Below, in pieces: positions 40,233 to 49,813 of a stretch of 64,000 nucleotides of DNA. Numbering within the stretch: the first letter of the stretch is position 1; each line of letters opens with the position of its first letter. The stretch is from CAWBUW01 sp963792075 (GTDB lineage: Bacteria > Chloroflexota > Anaerolineae > Anaerolineales > UBA4823). The stretch covers positions 2,542,001 to 2,606,000 of the forward strand of contig CAWBUW010000012.1 in assembly GCA_963792075.1 (NCBI GenBank), read 5' to 3'. Both the position numbers and the translations under genes were made by a program. The notes beneath the pieces were generated by a model. That model was not told the DNA's origin, made no database searches, and saw only the letters and a program-made list of their open reading frames with translations.

Positions 40233-40820
40233 ATGGTACGGCGTTCAACCTGGATAGTCCTGGGCGTATTCGCTTTGGTACTGGCTACCGCATGGTACAT
40301 GCGCTACCGTGAACAGCAAACGGTAGCGGAAGCCACGCCGACCCCCGCGCCACAGATGATTTTCAATGCGGGTACCTCCTCTCCGGTTGGTATCCGCATA
40401 TCCAGCGCGGATGGGCAGGGGATCGAGATCCTTGATAAAGGTATTGATGGCTGGCAAATCGTGGAACCCGCCTTGGGCCCGGCGGACTCCGAGAAAGTTT
40501 ATGGCCTGTTCAGCTCTCTGCTTAGTTTGCAGGTGACTGAAACGCTCAATCCTGCACCATCCGATGCCGATATGGGGCTTGTGCCGCCGGCTTACACTAT
40601 CGAGCTGACCTGGCCAGATCAGCGAGTGCAGGTGTTGACCGTAGGAAAGACATCGCCAACACGCAGCGGTTATTACGCTCGACTGGACAGCGGCGACCCG
40701 ATGCTGATCGCGGTCAGTGGCTTGCAGAACGTTCAGGACGTGTTGAAAACTCCACCTGTGGCGGTTCCGACTGCTACTCCAGAAACTGGGACGGCTGTGT
40801 CTCCAACCGTCGCACCCTGA
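40233..40820 (+). CDS. DUF4340 membrane-anchored protein
   Basis: The 195-aa protein has an N-terminal membrane anchor (about 6-24), then a DUF4340-type beta-rich domain: GWQIVEPALGPADSEKVYGLFSSL is split by conserved positions, with a later IELTWPDQRVQVLTVGKTS strand set. It ends in a Pro/Thr/Val-rich tail. DUF4340 genes commonly follow GldG-type genes, as here after 3 bp, so it is probably an accessory subunit facing outside the membrane. No enzymatic motif is visible. Confidence 0.85.
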   Translation: MVRRSTWIVLGVFALVLATAWYMRYREQQTVAEATPTPAPQMIFNAGTSSPVGIRISSADGQGIEILDKGIDGWQIVEPALGPADSEKVYGLFSSLLSLQVTETLNPAPSDADMGLVPPAYTIELTWPDQRVQVLTVGKTSPTRSGYYARLDSGDPMLIAVSGLQNVQDVLKTPPVAVPTATPETGTAVSPTVAP

Positions 40821-40868
40821 CCGTCGCTTACAAATAGGTAAGATGTTGGCTAAAGCCAATATTGGGTA

Positions 40869-40897
40869 TTGCTTTACGGGTGAAAAAGTTGTATTCT
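40869..40897 (+). promoter_or_regulatory. Candidate promoter of the sigma factor gene
   Basis: TTGCTT (40869-40874) and TATTCT (40892-40897) with 17-bp spacing, 28 bp before the start codon. Confidence 0.4.
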
Positions 40898-40925
40898 GAT
40901 ATGAGATTCTAATTTGGAGATGATG

Positions 40926-42149
40926 ATGATAGATGACGAGCTGATCCGTTCGATAGGCGATCATGAGGATGAGAATCCGGCCGTGGCTCGGCTGATCGAG
41001 ATGGGACGGCAGAAATCTTATGTGACGATTGACGATATTCTGAGTTTCTTCCCTGAGGCTGAAACGGATGTGGATCAATTGGAAGAGACTTTCGCGGCAT
41101 TACTCAGCGCGGGGATTCCTTATGTGGATGAGTCGACAGTAGGAGCTCCGACCGAAGAAGAGTTGATCACGGCGGAGGAAGAAGAACCGGAAGAAGTATT
41201 GCAGCGCGCCACGGGTATCGATGATAACTACCTGGCGAACATTGATACGGATGATACCATCGGCCTGTACCTTAAAGAGGTAGGCCGTGTTCCATTGCTG
41301 ACGGCACAAGAGGAAGTGGAGCTGGCCCAGCGTATCGAGCGCGGTAGGCTGGCCCGCGAAGAGCTGGCAAAGGGGAATGTAAGCCCTAAACGGCGCTATG
41401 AGCTGCAGCATTTGATCGAAGATGGTTGGAACGCCCGCGAGCACTTGATCACGGCGAACTCTCGCCTGGTGATCAGCGTGGCGAAAAAGTACATGGGCCG
41501 GGGTGTGCCTTTCCTGGATTTGATCCAGGAGGGCAATATCGGCCTGATCCGTGCCGCCAAGAAGTTCGATTACCGCCGCGGGCATAAGTTCAGCACTTAT
41601 GCCACCTGGTGGATCCGTCAGGCTGTGACGCGCGCCATTGCAGACCAGGGACGTACGATCCGGGTGCCTGTGCATATGGGCGACCAGATCAACAAGTTGT
41701 TGCGTGTGCAGCACCAACTGACCCAGCGCCTGGGGCGTGACCCTTCGGTGGACGAGCTGGCGACCGCGTTGGAAGTGACGCCGCAAAAAGTGGAGAACAT
41801 GATCCAGGTGGCGCGCCGGCCGCTCTCCTTGGAGACGCCCACGGATGATGAGGAAGACTCCGTGCTGGGTGATTTCATCCAGGACGAAGAAGTCCCCGCG
41901 CCAGACGAAACAGCAACCTACAATTTGCTGCGTGAGCACCTGGATACCGTGCTTGGCACACTGCCCCCGCGCGAAGTACGCATCTTACAGCTTCGCTACG
42001 GGCTGTTGGATGGGCAGGCCTATACCCTGGAAGAGGTGGGGCGCAAGATGGGTGTGACGCGTGAGCGCGTACGCCAGATCGAAGCACAGGCGCTCAGCCG
42101 CTTGCGCCACCCGGCGATCCGCCGCCGCTTGCGAGAATACCTGGGCTGA
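40926..42149 (+). CDS. rpoD: Primary RNA polymerase sigma factor (RpoD/SigA)
   Basis: About 407 aa. Of three consecutive ATG codons I prefer 40926 (MIDDELIRS), 6 nt after GGAG. Region 1.1-like N-terminus (VTIDDILSFFPEAETDVDQL), region 1.2 IGLYLKEVGRVPLLT, region 2 with NSRLVISVAKKY, DLIQEGNIGLIRAAKKFDY and KFSTYATWWIRQAV, region 3, and region 4.2 LEEVGRKMGVTRERVRQIE. Presence of region 1.1 supports the housekeeping rather than an alternative sigma. It is followed by the glycosyltransferase island with a drop in GC. Confidence 0.93.
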   Translation: MIDDELIRSIGDHEDENPAVARLIEMGRQKSYVTIDDILSFFPEAETDVDQLEETFAALLSAGIPYVDESTVGAPTEEELITAEEEEPEEVLQRATGIDDNYLANIDTDDTIGLYLKEVGRVPLLTAQEEVELAQRIERGRLAREELAKGNVSPKRRYELQHLIEDGWNAREHLITANSRLVISVAKKYMGRGVPFLDLIQEGNIGLIRAAKKFDYRRGHKFSTYATWWIRQAVTRAIADQGRTIRVPVHMGDQINKLLRVQHQLTQRLGRDPSVDELATALEVTPQKVENMIQVARRPLSLETPTDDEEDSVLGDFIQDEEVPAPDETATYNLLREHLDTVLGTLPPREVRILQLRYGLLDGQAYTLEEVGRKMGVTRERVRQIEAQALSRLRHPAIRRRLREYLG

Positions 42150-42274
42150 TAAAAGGACTTGGTGGAGGGGGCAACGGTGCAACCCCTTGCGCCATCTTGG
42201 CGTCTAGAGTGTTATGCTCCTTGGTTGTTGTGGGGGAAATAGAGTGGACGGATCAATTTAAAAGATCAACAAAA

Positions 42275-43450
42275 ATGAACACTCTGTTCCGTCATAAAAA
42301 AATTCTGGTTTTTCTTTTGCTTTTTCCAATGGTGCTTTCGGCACTGCAACGTGATATTTCTGATTATGGCGTGTTTATAAATGGCACTCGAGCCTGGCTT
42401 GCCGGTGAGACAGAATTATATGACGGAAAGGTAGCATTCTATTATGCTCCATGGACGATTGCTGCTTTTTTACCTTTGTCCTTTTTGCCTGATAGAATTG
42501 GACAATTGATCTATACAACCCTGTCCTTGGGTTTGCTTGTGTGGGCGGCGTCTTCTTTCGGCCAGGAATTGCCTTGGTGGGGATTAGCTTTTTCGCTCAC
42601 GAACGCAAATACAGCCTTCCTTATATTCACAGGACAATGGGATTCCTTTATATTAGCCTCCTTGGCGTTGGGTTGGTTGGTGGTGCAGTCAAAAAAGAAG
42701 CTGTTCTCACCTTATATTTTTGGCTTGGCGCTGGTCGGATTAAGTTCAAAGCCTACAAACATCATCTTACCTGGAGCTCTACTGTTGTATACTGCTTTCA
42801 TTGAGTACAAATCGGTTTGGAAAGGTGTAGATTGGTTGAAGGTGCTTTTCTTCCCTGTTCTGATCTTTTTTGCTTCGCTTGTCGTATTTGGGTGGGATTG
42901 GCCGATGCGGTATATCTGGTTCCTAAAGAATTATCCCAATCCATCACATTATTTGTTAATCACCCCCTGGGGAAAAACTGATTATCAAGTCTCCTATTGG
43001 ATGTCGTTATCATCGATTGGGAAGTATTTGCTGGTGTTTTTAGCGGTAGGCGTATTCAGCAGGTTTATATGGGTATTGAAAAACAAACAAACGGAATACG
43101 GTTTGATGTTAGCCATTGTGCTCAACTTAGTCATAACGCCGTATGCATTGGTATACCATTTTGTGTATTTAGCCGCAGTTGGAGTGTGGATTTTTAGGAA
43201 AAAAGTCTGGGCAGGTACGCTGGTGTTCTGCCTCGGGGTTGTAGATCTAGTATTCTTGTTTATCGGAATGGGATTATTCATATCGCCCTTAGGGTATTTG
43301 CTGATAATATTGATAATAGATGTCCGGGTTTCACCAGCGCAACTATCCAAGATCTCTAAGTTTAATCAGGAGAAGACCGTTGAACCAGGCAGCAGTACGG
43401 TATTTAATGGATACGCAGGACACCAGCGGCGGCTGGGGATATACCGCTGA
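42275..43450 (+). CDS. Polytopic glycosyltransferase, DUF2029/GT87-like
   Basis: 391 aa from ATG 42275 (MNTLFRHKKILVF); an upstream start in frame at 42197 lacks a hydrophobic N-terminus, and no good binding site is seen for either. About ten membrane segments; early DYGVFINGTRAWLAGETELYD and YYAPWTIAAFLPLSFLP match the GT87 pattern with the catalytic Asp in the first extracellular loop. It probably transfers a lipid-linked sugar outside the membrane. It is markedly more AT-rich than both neighbours. Its last 24 codons overlap the next gene by 71 bp, which suggests a disturbed 3' end. Confidence 0.78.
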   Translation: MNTLFRHKKILVFLLLFPMVLSALQRDISDYGVFINGTRAWLAGETELYDGKVAFYYAPWTIAAFLPLSFLPDRIGQLIYTTLSLGLLVWAASSFGQELPWWGLAFSLTNANTAFLIFTGQWDSFILASLALGWLVVQSKKKLFSPYIFGLALVGLSSKPTNIILPGALLLYTAFIEYKSVWKGVDWLKVLFFPVLIFFASLVVFGWDWPMRYIWFLKNYPNPSHYLLITPWGKTDYQVSYWMSLSSIGKYLLVFLAVGVFSRFIWVLKNKQTEYGLMLAIVLNLVITPYALVYHFVYLAAVGVWIFRKKVWAGTLVFCLGVVDLVFLFIGMGLFISPLGYLLIILIIDVRVSPAQLSKISKFNQEKTVEPGSSTVFNGYAGHQRRLGIYR

Positions 43451-44243
43451 TGGGACACCTGGCGTCGAGCCGACAGCACTGGCCGTTCTGGCTTTGCGCG
43501 GTGCAGCAGAGGCCGCCAGCGAGGCCCGGCGCGCCCAGGACTGGCTGGCCTCGATCCAAAACAAAGATGGTGGCTGGGGGATGAATGGATTAGATCCGCG
43601 CTCGGGCTGGCACACAGCCTGGGGTGTGCTGGCGCTGAAGGGGGAAGACAAATATTCGGAATCCATCCGGCGGGGGCAGGAATGGCTGGCCGCGGTAGAA
43701 GTGTACCGGGAACAGAATGTGGATGTCCTGAAGGCTTTCAACCAGGCGCTCAAGGTAGATTTTACGCTGGCTGCCTGGTCCTGGGGGCCGAACGAGGCTT
43801 CGTGGGTACAGCCTACGGCGCTGGCCATGCTCGCGCTGCGGAACGATCCACCTATTGTAGCCGCTCAAGCCCGGTTAGATGAGGCGGTGCGTTTCCTGGA
43901 TAACCGGCGTGTGCCAGGGGGCGGCTGGAACGTGGGTAATCCGGCGATGTTTGATGGAGTGCTGCCCGCGCATACCATCCCAACGGCATTAGGTCTACTG
44001 GCATTGGCCAGTTATGCGCCGGATCTAATCCAACCTGGCGATTTGACTGTGCTACGGGAGAAAGCGGCAGAAGACAGCGACGCGAAGGCGCTTGGCTGGG
44101 CACTCTTAGGGCTGCGAACGATGAGTGAAGAGACCTCGGAGCTGAGCGAAGACCTCCTCGCAGAACAGCTCGACGATGGGAGCTGGGAGAGCAGCCCCTA
44201 TTCAACGGCGATCTCTCTGCTGGGGCTGGAGGGTGTCTTATGA
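43380..44243 (+). CDS. Terpene-cyclase/prenyltransferase-type repeat protein
   Basis: 287 aa from TTG 43380 (AGGAG about 8 nt upstream). Alpha/alpha-toroid repeats of the squalene cyclase kind: SGGWGYTADGTPGVEPTALAVLAL, IQNKDGGWGMNGLDPRSGWH (a QW motif) and VPGGGWNVGN. The catalytic DxDD of squalene-hopene cyclases is absent and the protein is under half their length, so it is not a complete cyclase. No signal peptide. It overlaps the next gene by 4 bp (ATGA), which implies coupling with the DUF362 protein. Function unknown. Confidence 0.75.
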   Translation: MNQAAVRYLMDTQDTSGGWGYTADGTPGVEPTALAVLALRGAAEAASEARRAQDWLASIQNKDGGWGMNGLDPRSGWHTAWGVLALKGEDKYSESIRRGQEWLAAVEVYREQNVDVLKAFNQALKVDFTLAAWSWGPNEASWVQPTALAMLALRNDPPIVAAQARLDEAVRFLDNRRVPGGGWNVGNPAMFDGVLPAHTIPTALGLLALASYAPDLIQPGDLTVLREKAAEDSDAKALGWALLGLRTMSEETSELSEDLLAEQLDDGSWESSPYSTAISLLGLEGVL

Positions 44244-45259
44244 CCAAACCTACGCTAAGCCGGAGAGCTTTCTTACGCCTGGCGCTGCTGACGGGGATTG
44301 GCGCCGGAGTGGTGGCTTTGGATCGTCTTAGCCAGCCGGTGGGTGCGCCGACTTATGTACGCTGGCTGCTGAGTGGGCGCTACCAGCGGTATTTTGGCAA
44401 ACCCGCAATTGTGGCGTTGGGGGAATGCAAGAGCTACCAGGGGGATGTGCTGGGTACCGTGCGCCAGTTATGGCAGTTAGCCGAAATGCCCGATGTGCGT
44501 GGCAAGCGGGTGTTTGTTAAACCTAACCTTATCGATGTGATCCCGGGCAAGAATATCACCACCTCTCCGGAAGTCGTTGCGGCGCTGTTAGATTTGCTGA
44601 ATGAGCTTGGTGTGGGTCAAGTGGCTGTGGGGGATGGTCCCGGTTTCCACTGGAATGTGCGTGCGGTGGCACGCCAATCCGGCGTATTGGATGTATTGAA
44701 CAAGCGCGGCGTCCCCTTGGTGGATTTGAATTACGACGACCCGCAGCCGGTGCCGGTCAACGATGGCTGGCTGCGAAGAGAGCAGACCTTCTGGCTGCCG
44801 CGGCATATCCTTGACGCTGAAATGGTGATCTCGGTGCCGCGCTTGAAGTGTCACCATTGGACCGGGGTGACGCTGTCCATGAAGAATCTGTTTGGGATGG
44901 TGCCGGCCGCCCGCTACGGCTGGCCTAAGAACATCCTACATTTTAATGGCATCTCTGCAACCATCTTGGGGCTGCACCGCCTGCTGCCGCAGGTTGTCTC
45001 CGTGGTAGATGGGATCGTGGGCATGGAGGGAGATGGGCCGCTGTTCGGTACGCCGGTAGAGCACGGGCTGCTGGCGGTAGGCCGGGATTCGTTGGCAGTC
45101 GATGTAACCTGCGCCCGGCTGATGGGTTTTGAGCTCGAAGAAATCGAACATCTCTCCCTCGGGGCCTGGGCGGGTGTGGGCCAGGCAGCGAATATCGAGA
45201 CCCGCGGTGTGGCGGCGGAGAAGATGATGAGGAAGTACCAGAGGCCACCGAAGTTGTAG
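44240..45259 (+). CDS. DUF362 protein with Tat signal
   Basis: The 339-aa protein has a twin-arginine signal (SRRAFLRLALLTGIGAGVVAL). The DUF362 domain covers about 55-320: VFVKPNLIDVIPGKNITTSPEVV, VGDGPGFHWN, VPRLKCHHWTGVTLSMKNLFG and VVDGIVGMEGDGP. Family members often carry iron-sulfur ligands; no CxxCxxC cluster is visible in this version. The fold is exported or membrane-anchored and its role is unknown. Its start overlaps the previous stop by ATGA. GC content is back to that of the core genome here. Confidence 0.85.
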   Translation: MTKPTLSRRAFLRLALLTGIGAGVVALDRLSQPVGAPTYVRWLLSGRYQRYFGKPAIVALGECKSYQGDVLGTVRQLWQLAEMPDVRGKRVFVKPNLIDVIPGKNITTSPEVVAALLDLLNELGVGQVAVGDGPGFHWNVRAVARQSGVLDVLNKRGVPLVDLNYDDPQPVPVNDGWLRREQTFWLPRHILDAEMVISVPRLKCHHWTGVTLSMKNLFGMVPAARYGWPKNILHFNGISATILGLHRLLPQVVSVVDGIVGMEGDGPLFGTPVEHGLLAVGRDSLAVDVTCARLMGFELEEIEHLSLGAWAGVGQAANIETRGVAAEKMMRKYQRPPKL

Positions 45260-45270
45260 GAGATACAGTA

Positions 45271-46758
45271 GTGCGTAAATTCAAATTCCCTCCCACAATT
45301 CAGCACGTTTGGCTCGCACTGCCGCTGGTAGTCAGTTTTATCGCGCTTAATCTGACCCCATTGAAAGAGGGGGACTTGTGGTGGTATCTAAGAGTTGGTG
45401 AGCAGATCCTGCGCACCAGGCAGTTATCCCTCCTGGATACTTTCAGCTTTACCGCACCTGGGGAAGCATTTAGTTTTGCTTACAGTTGGTTAGGCGCTGT
45501 GATACTTTACCTGGTTGAAAAGGCCGGGGGATTACCGGCCCTCGTTCTTGTCCAATCGATTGTGAGCACGTTCATCGTATGGATTTTACTGCGCGAAGGG
45601 ATTAAACGAGGCGTTTCTTTTAGAATATCCGTTTTGATAACATTAATATCCTGGGTCGGGTTGTATCCCTATAGTTCTACTCGCCCCCAAATCTTTTCTT
45701 TCTTATTCTTTGCCGTATTTTTCATGTTATGCAGTGATTACGCGCGAGGGGAGAAGAATTGATTGTGGCTTTTGCCTGTTTTGATGTTGCTGTGGGTTAA
45801 TCTACATGGCGCCTGGTCAATGGGTGTAATCGTATGGTTTGTCTTCTTTGTAGGAAATGTTCTCCATCGCTGGTGGTCTCCTGATCAAGGAGCTCCTGTT
45901 GGCCCATTATTGGGCTGGGGATTGGCTATGATCTTGGTCTTACCCCTTAATCCTGATGGATTTATGATTATCACGAATATGTCCTCTGCAAGTGGGTATC
46001 TGATCAATGCACAATATGTCAGCGAGTGGCAGCCTTTGGTGATCACCAATAGGCTGTCCTGGCCATTTTTTGGATTGTTAGCCCTCTGGATGTTGGGATT
46101 AGCCTTTACAGGTGAAAAAACTCCCCTGCAAGAATTGGCGCTAATGTTTATTTTTACCTATCTATCCCTGCGTTACCTACGTATGCCTCCATATTTCTAT
46201 ATCATCGCTGCTCCAATTGTGGCTGAGAGACTCTCCAGGATAGAATGGGATCAAATTATCACGAAATTCGAGCGAATACTAAACCTGGGGAGCACCCATA
46301 AACCACCGGCTGGGAACCCAATCAATGGGGTTATCTTAATAATTTTCTTTTTGGTTGCGCTCATCAGCCTTCCGCCAGTGCGACTGGCGCTGACTCACCA
46401 ACCCTCAACTGCCTTGATTAGCAGGAATTTCCCGGTTGATGCTGTAAATGCGCTTACAGAACAGCCATCTAGAATCTACAGCCTTTCAGAATGGGGCGGA
46501 TTTTTGATTTGGAGATACGCCCCCCAGGCATCTGTATTTGTGGACGGTCGAATTGCTTTGTATCCATTACCGGTGTGGGAAGATTACTTGACAATTGCTC
46601 TCGCTGGACCTGGATGGGAAGAGCTGTTAGACCGTTATAAAGTCGATACATTAGTACTCAGCAAGGATCGGCAAGGAGCGATTATCGCGGCAGCCATGCA
46701 GGCTGGTTGGCGAGATATGTCTGAAGACAAAGCTTCAGTTATTTTGATGCGGCCTTAA
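45271..46758 (+). pseudogene. Polytopic membrane protein of the glycan cluster, split by an in-frame TGA
   Basis: GTG 45271 (AGGAG upstream) opens a frame that stops at TGA 45760-45762 after 163 codons. The same frame continues from TTG 45763 for 331 more. Paralogues at 53792 and 57511 run through this point (…P-LLMMAWVNLHG here LWLLPVLMLLWVNLHGAW), so the TGA interrupts one gene. GAGGGGAG lies 8-9 nt before TTG 45763, so restart and a two-piece protein are possible. About ten membrane segments, then a C-terminal soluble domain with SVFVDGRIALYPLPVWEDY. AT-rich. Probably a GT39/GT-C-like enzyme. Confidence 0.7.
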
Positions 46759-46802
46759 TGGTCACCGACAGGACTGCCTTAACTGGCACAAGGTAAAGGA
46801 AT

Positions 46803-48701
46803 ATGTGTGGAATTTGTGGAATTGCCACTTTTGGGGATGCACCGCCTCCTGATCAAACGATACTGACCAAGATGACGCGTTCTATGTCACACCGGGGTCC
46901 GGACGAAGAAGGCTTCTTCCTGGACCATCAGGTGGGATTGGGCTCCCGTCGATTATCCATTATAGATCTTGGTGGAGGGCGGCAACCTATTGGGAACGAG
47001 ACCAGACCTGTTGGATTGTATTCAACGGAGAAATCTATAATTACCGCGAACTCCGTGTTTATCTTGAAAAACGCGGCCACACGATGTCTACCCACACCGA
47101 TACGGAAATCATCTTGCACCTTTACGAAGAGTTCGGCAGCGCATGTGTACAATCCCTCGACGGGATCTTCGCTTTTGCCATCTGGGATACACGATCCCAG
47201 GCATTATTCCTGGCCCGTGATCACATGGGAATTAAGCCCCTGTATTACACCGTGCTGCCGGATGGGCAATTCGTTTTTGGCTCAGAAATGAAGGTAATCT
47301 TGGCTCATCCAGGCGTCAAGCGGGATATTGATTTGATTTCCCTGAACGAATACCTCTCTTACGAATATGTACCGAGCCCTCGTACAATTCTTCGCAATGT
47401 ATACCGCTTGGAGGCAGGAAATTTTCTCCATTTCACTAATCAAGGTCTGAGTATTCAACGGTACTGGCAAATTAGCTTCAAGCGCAGCGAAAGCCGTCCA
47501 CCTGTTGACTGGCGTGACTACTCCGCGGGTTTATTCAATACATTGCACGATGCAGTAGGTCGAGAACTTGTCAGTGACGTCCCGGTCGGAGTTTTGCTCA
47601 GCGGTGGATTGGATTTTAGCAGCATCGCTGCAATGATGGTGGACCTGTATCCGGGAAAGGTAGAGAGCTTCACGATCGGCTTTGAAGATGGCTCGTTCAA
47701 TGAGTCTCAATATGCTCGCAGGGTGGCAAAACACCTGGGCATCCAGCACAACGAGCTCATTCTGACGGACAAAATGGCAGTCCAATTGGCAACCGAACTT
47801 ACGGATGTGCTGGATGAGCCGTTTGCCGATTCGTCTTTTATCCCAACTCTATTGCTTTCCCGCTTTGCGCATGAGAAAGTGAAGGTGGTGTTAGGGGGCG
47901 ACGGAGGTGACGAGCTCTTCGGTGGCTACCCAACTTTATTGTCCCACCGCCTGATCGAGTATTACGAGCGCCTGGTGCCCTGGTTTCTGCGGGCTTACGT
48001 GGCGCCGCGGGTGATGGATCGGGCGTCAGTCTCCTTTGATAATATCAGCTTGGATTTCCGCATGCGGCGCTTTCTTTCAGGGCGTGGTGTACCTTTGATT
48101 GCACGCCACCAGCATTGGCTAGGCTCTTTTCTGGATGATGAGAAACAGCTCTTGTTACGTGATTGGATCAAACCAGTGCTGCGCGATACTTATTTTCAAT
48201 CCTACGTGCATAACCGCGAGACAGATGCAACCCGTGCCCTCAATCAAGTCCTTTACAACGATTTGAAGATGTACCTGGAAGGAGATATCCTCTACAAAGT
48301 CGATCGCGCCAGCATGGCAGCTTCTTTGGAAGTGCGCGTGCCTCTTCTGAAATCGCGAAGTGGTTAAGTTTGCCACCGAGCTGCCTCTTGACCTTAAACT
48401 TCACGGCATGACCAGTAAATTCTTGCTTAAAAAAGCCATGGCGGGGCGGCTGCCACACGACATCATCTACCGGTCTAAGAAAGGATTCAATATGCCGGTA
48501 GCCCACTGGCTTACCGGTGGCTTACGCGACCTGACGCAGGATATGCTTTCGAAGGATACAATCGAACGCCAAAATCTGTTCAACTATCCATATATCCAGG
48601 AGCTGATCAGCGCGCACCTGGGCCGGCAGAAGGATAACAGGAAGGTCCTCTGGAACCTTGCTGGTTTTTCAATTATGGTACCAGTCATACATTGGGAATG
48701 A
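46803..48701 (+). pseudogene. asnB: Glutamine-hydrolysing asparagine synthetase (AsnB-like), two frameshifts
   Basis: The start MCGICGIATFGD is a class II amidotransferase with Cys2. The sequence is read in three frames: 46803-47012, then to about 48346, then to 48701. At 47010-47013 one T appears missing (CCTGTTGGATT should be CCTGTTTGGATT to read WIVFNGEIYNYREL). At 48344-48347 one A appears extra (CTGAAATCGC should read LNREVVKFA). Between them the synthetase PP-loop SGGLDFSSI and GGDGGDELFGGYP are intact. Such genes in surface-polysaccharide clusters probably amidate sugars or amino acids. Real decay or sequencing error cannot be told apart here. Confidence 0.85.
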
Positions 48702-48710
48702 GTAAGTGGA

Positions 48711-49312
48711 ATGGGAAAAGATCTATCACAGATACGTAAACTCAATTTGGTGCCGGAGAATATCCAAAAGATGATTTTATCAACGTTGATTTCATGTCAC
48801 GCTCCGAACCGGATGTAAGCCATAATCTGGATGTTTTCCCGTACCCCTTCGAGAATGATCGTTTTGAAGAGATCGAAGCAAGTCACGTGTTAGAGCATTT
48901 GAACCATCCCTTCGAGACAATGGCTGAGCTTCATCGAATTTCTAGTCCAGGAGCAACTATTCATCTTTATGTTCCGCACTTTTCACGTGGGTTTACACAT
49001 GCCGATCATAAACGCGGCTTTGACGTGACTTTCCCTTATTACTTCAATCCCACTTTTAGGGGGGGGTACCAGGGTACTCCACTTCGATTGGATCGTTTAC
49101 GCTTACATTGGTTTGCCCAACCTTATTTAAAGCGAACCCTGTTGCCTGCCTCGACCTATTACCTGGCTCGAACCTTGGGCATCGTGATTGATTTTTTCGC
49201 GAATCTATCGCCCTGGTTGTGTTCACGCTTGTGGTGCTTTTGGGTAGGGGGCTTTGAAGAAATAGAGTTTGTTTTTCGTGTAGAGAAACCGCACGAACCC
49301 CAGCAGGTTTAA
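48711..49312 (+). pseudogene. SAM-dependent methyltransferase, frameshifted in motif I
   Basis: ATG 48711 gives MGKDLSQIRKLNL and then leaves frame. Adding one G at 48749-48751 (TTGGTGCC to TTGGGTGCC) restores KLNLGAGEYPKDDFINVDFM, a normal SAM-binding motif I. The rest reads SHVLEHLNHPFETMAELHRI and LYVPHFSRGFTHADHKR, typical of class I methyltransferases in polysaccharide clusters. A short hydrophobic region lies near the end. The downstream frame has its own ATG at 48794, but that would lack motif I. It is 9 bp after asnB. Confidence 0.75.
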
Positions 49313-49347
49313 CTAACAAAGGTCCTCTTTACGAATTACAGTCGTTT

Positions 49348-49718
49348 CTACCAGGGTAAACACTCTAAATTGGGGGATGGGATAGGCCAGAAAGCACTTT
49401 GAGCAATAATCAACTCGCTCGCCGCACTGATCCATGCCATAAAGCTGCTGCGAAACTCCTCTGGATCCAAACGCCTAAACACTCGACCGAAGGTGTTGTG
49501 CGAAGGAATGCCGTTCGGTAATTCTAAAACTGTCGCAAACCACTCCTGTTTTGCTTCACCAACGCGGCCCCGTCTTCCCAATTATCACAACCGCAAATCA
49601 CAGCACAGATGGGGATGACCGGAATGTCAATCAACTTGTGGAGCTTCGTTCGCTTTATTCGTAGATCGGTGATGCTCCCAAAGTGCTCTTCTATCGTGGT
49701 TGTGACTGGTTTTTCCAT
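49348..49718 (-). pseudogene. ISAs1-family transposase remnant
   Basis: Two overlapping frames together give the N-terminal part of an ISAs1-type (H-repeat) transposase: ITDLRIKRTKLHKLIDIPVI, ICAVICGCDNWEDGA, then in the other frame EAKQEWFATVLELPNGIPSH and NTFGRVFRRLDPEEF. A frameshift lies near 49550. The catalytic DDE part is missing: homology stops at about 49395, where unrelated DNA begins. A dead insertion scar inside the glycan island. Confidence 0.8.
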
Positions 49719-49813
49719 GACTTATCTCCCGTGGGTTTGGACTTGCAATGATAAACCATGCCCTATTTCCTTCTCCAGCCCAATTTAGATGCGTTCACCC
49801 TGTTAAATCAGGT

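Noticed and set aside
42150..42274. Terminator or regulatory RNA after the sigma factor gene
   Set aside because: A GGGG...CCCC pairing around 42156-42176 is weak and has no T-run; I see no conserved RNA pattern.
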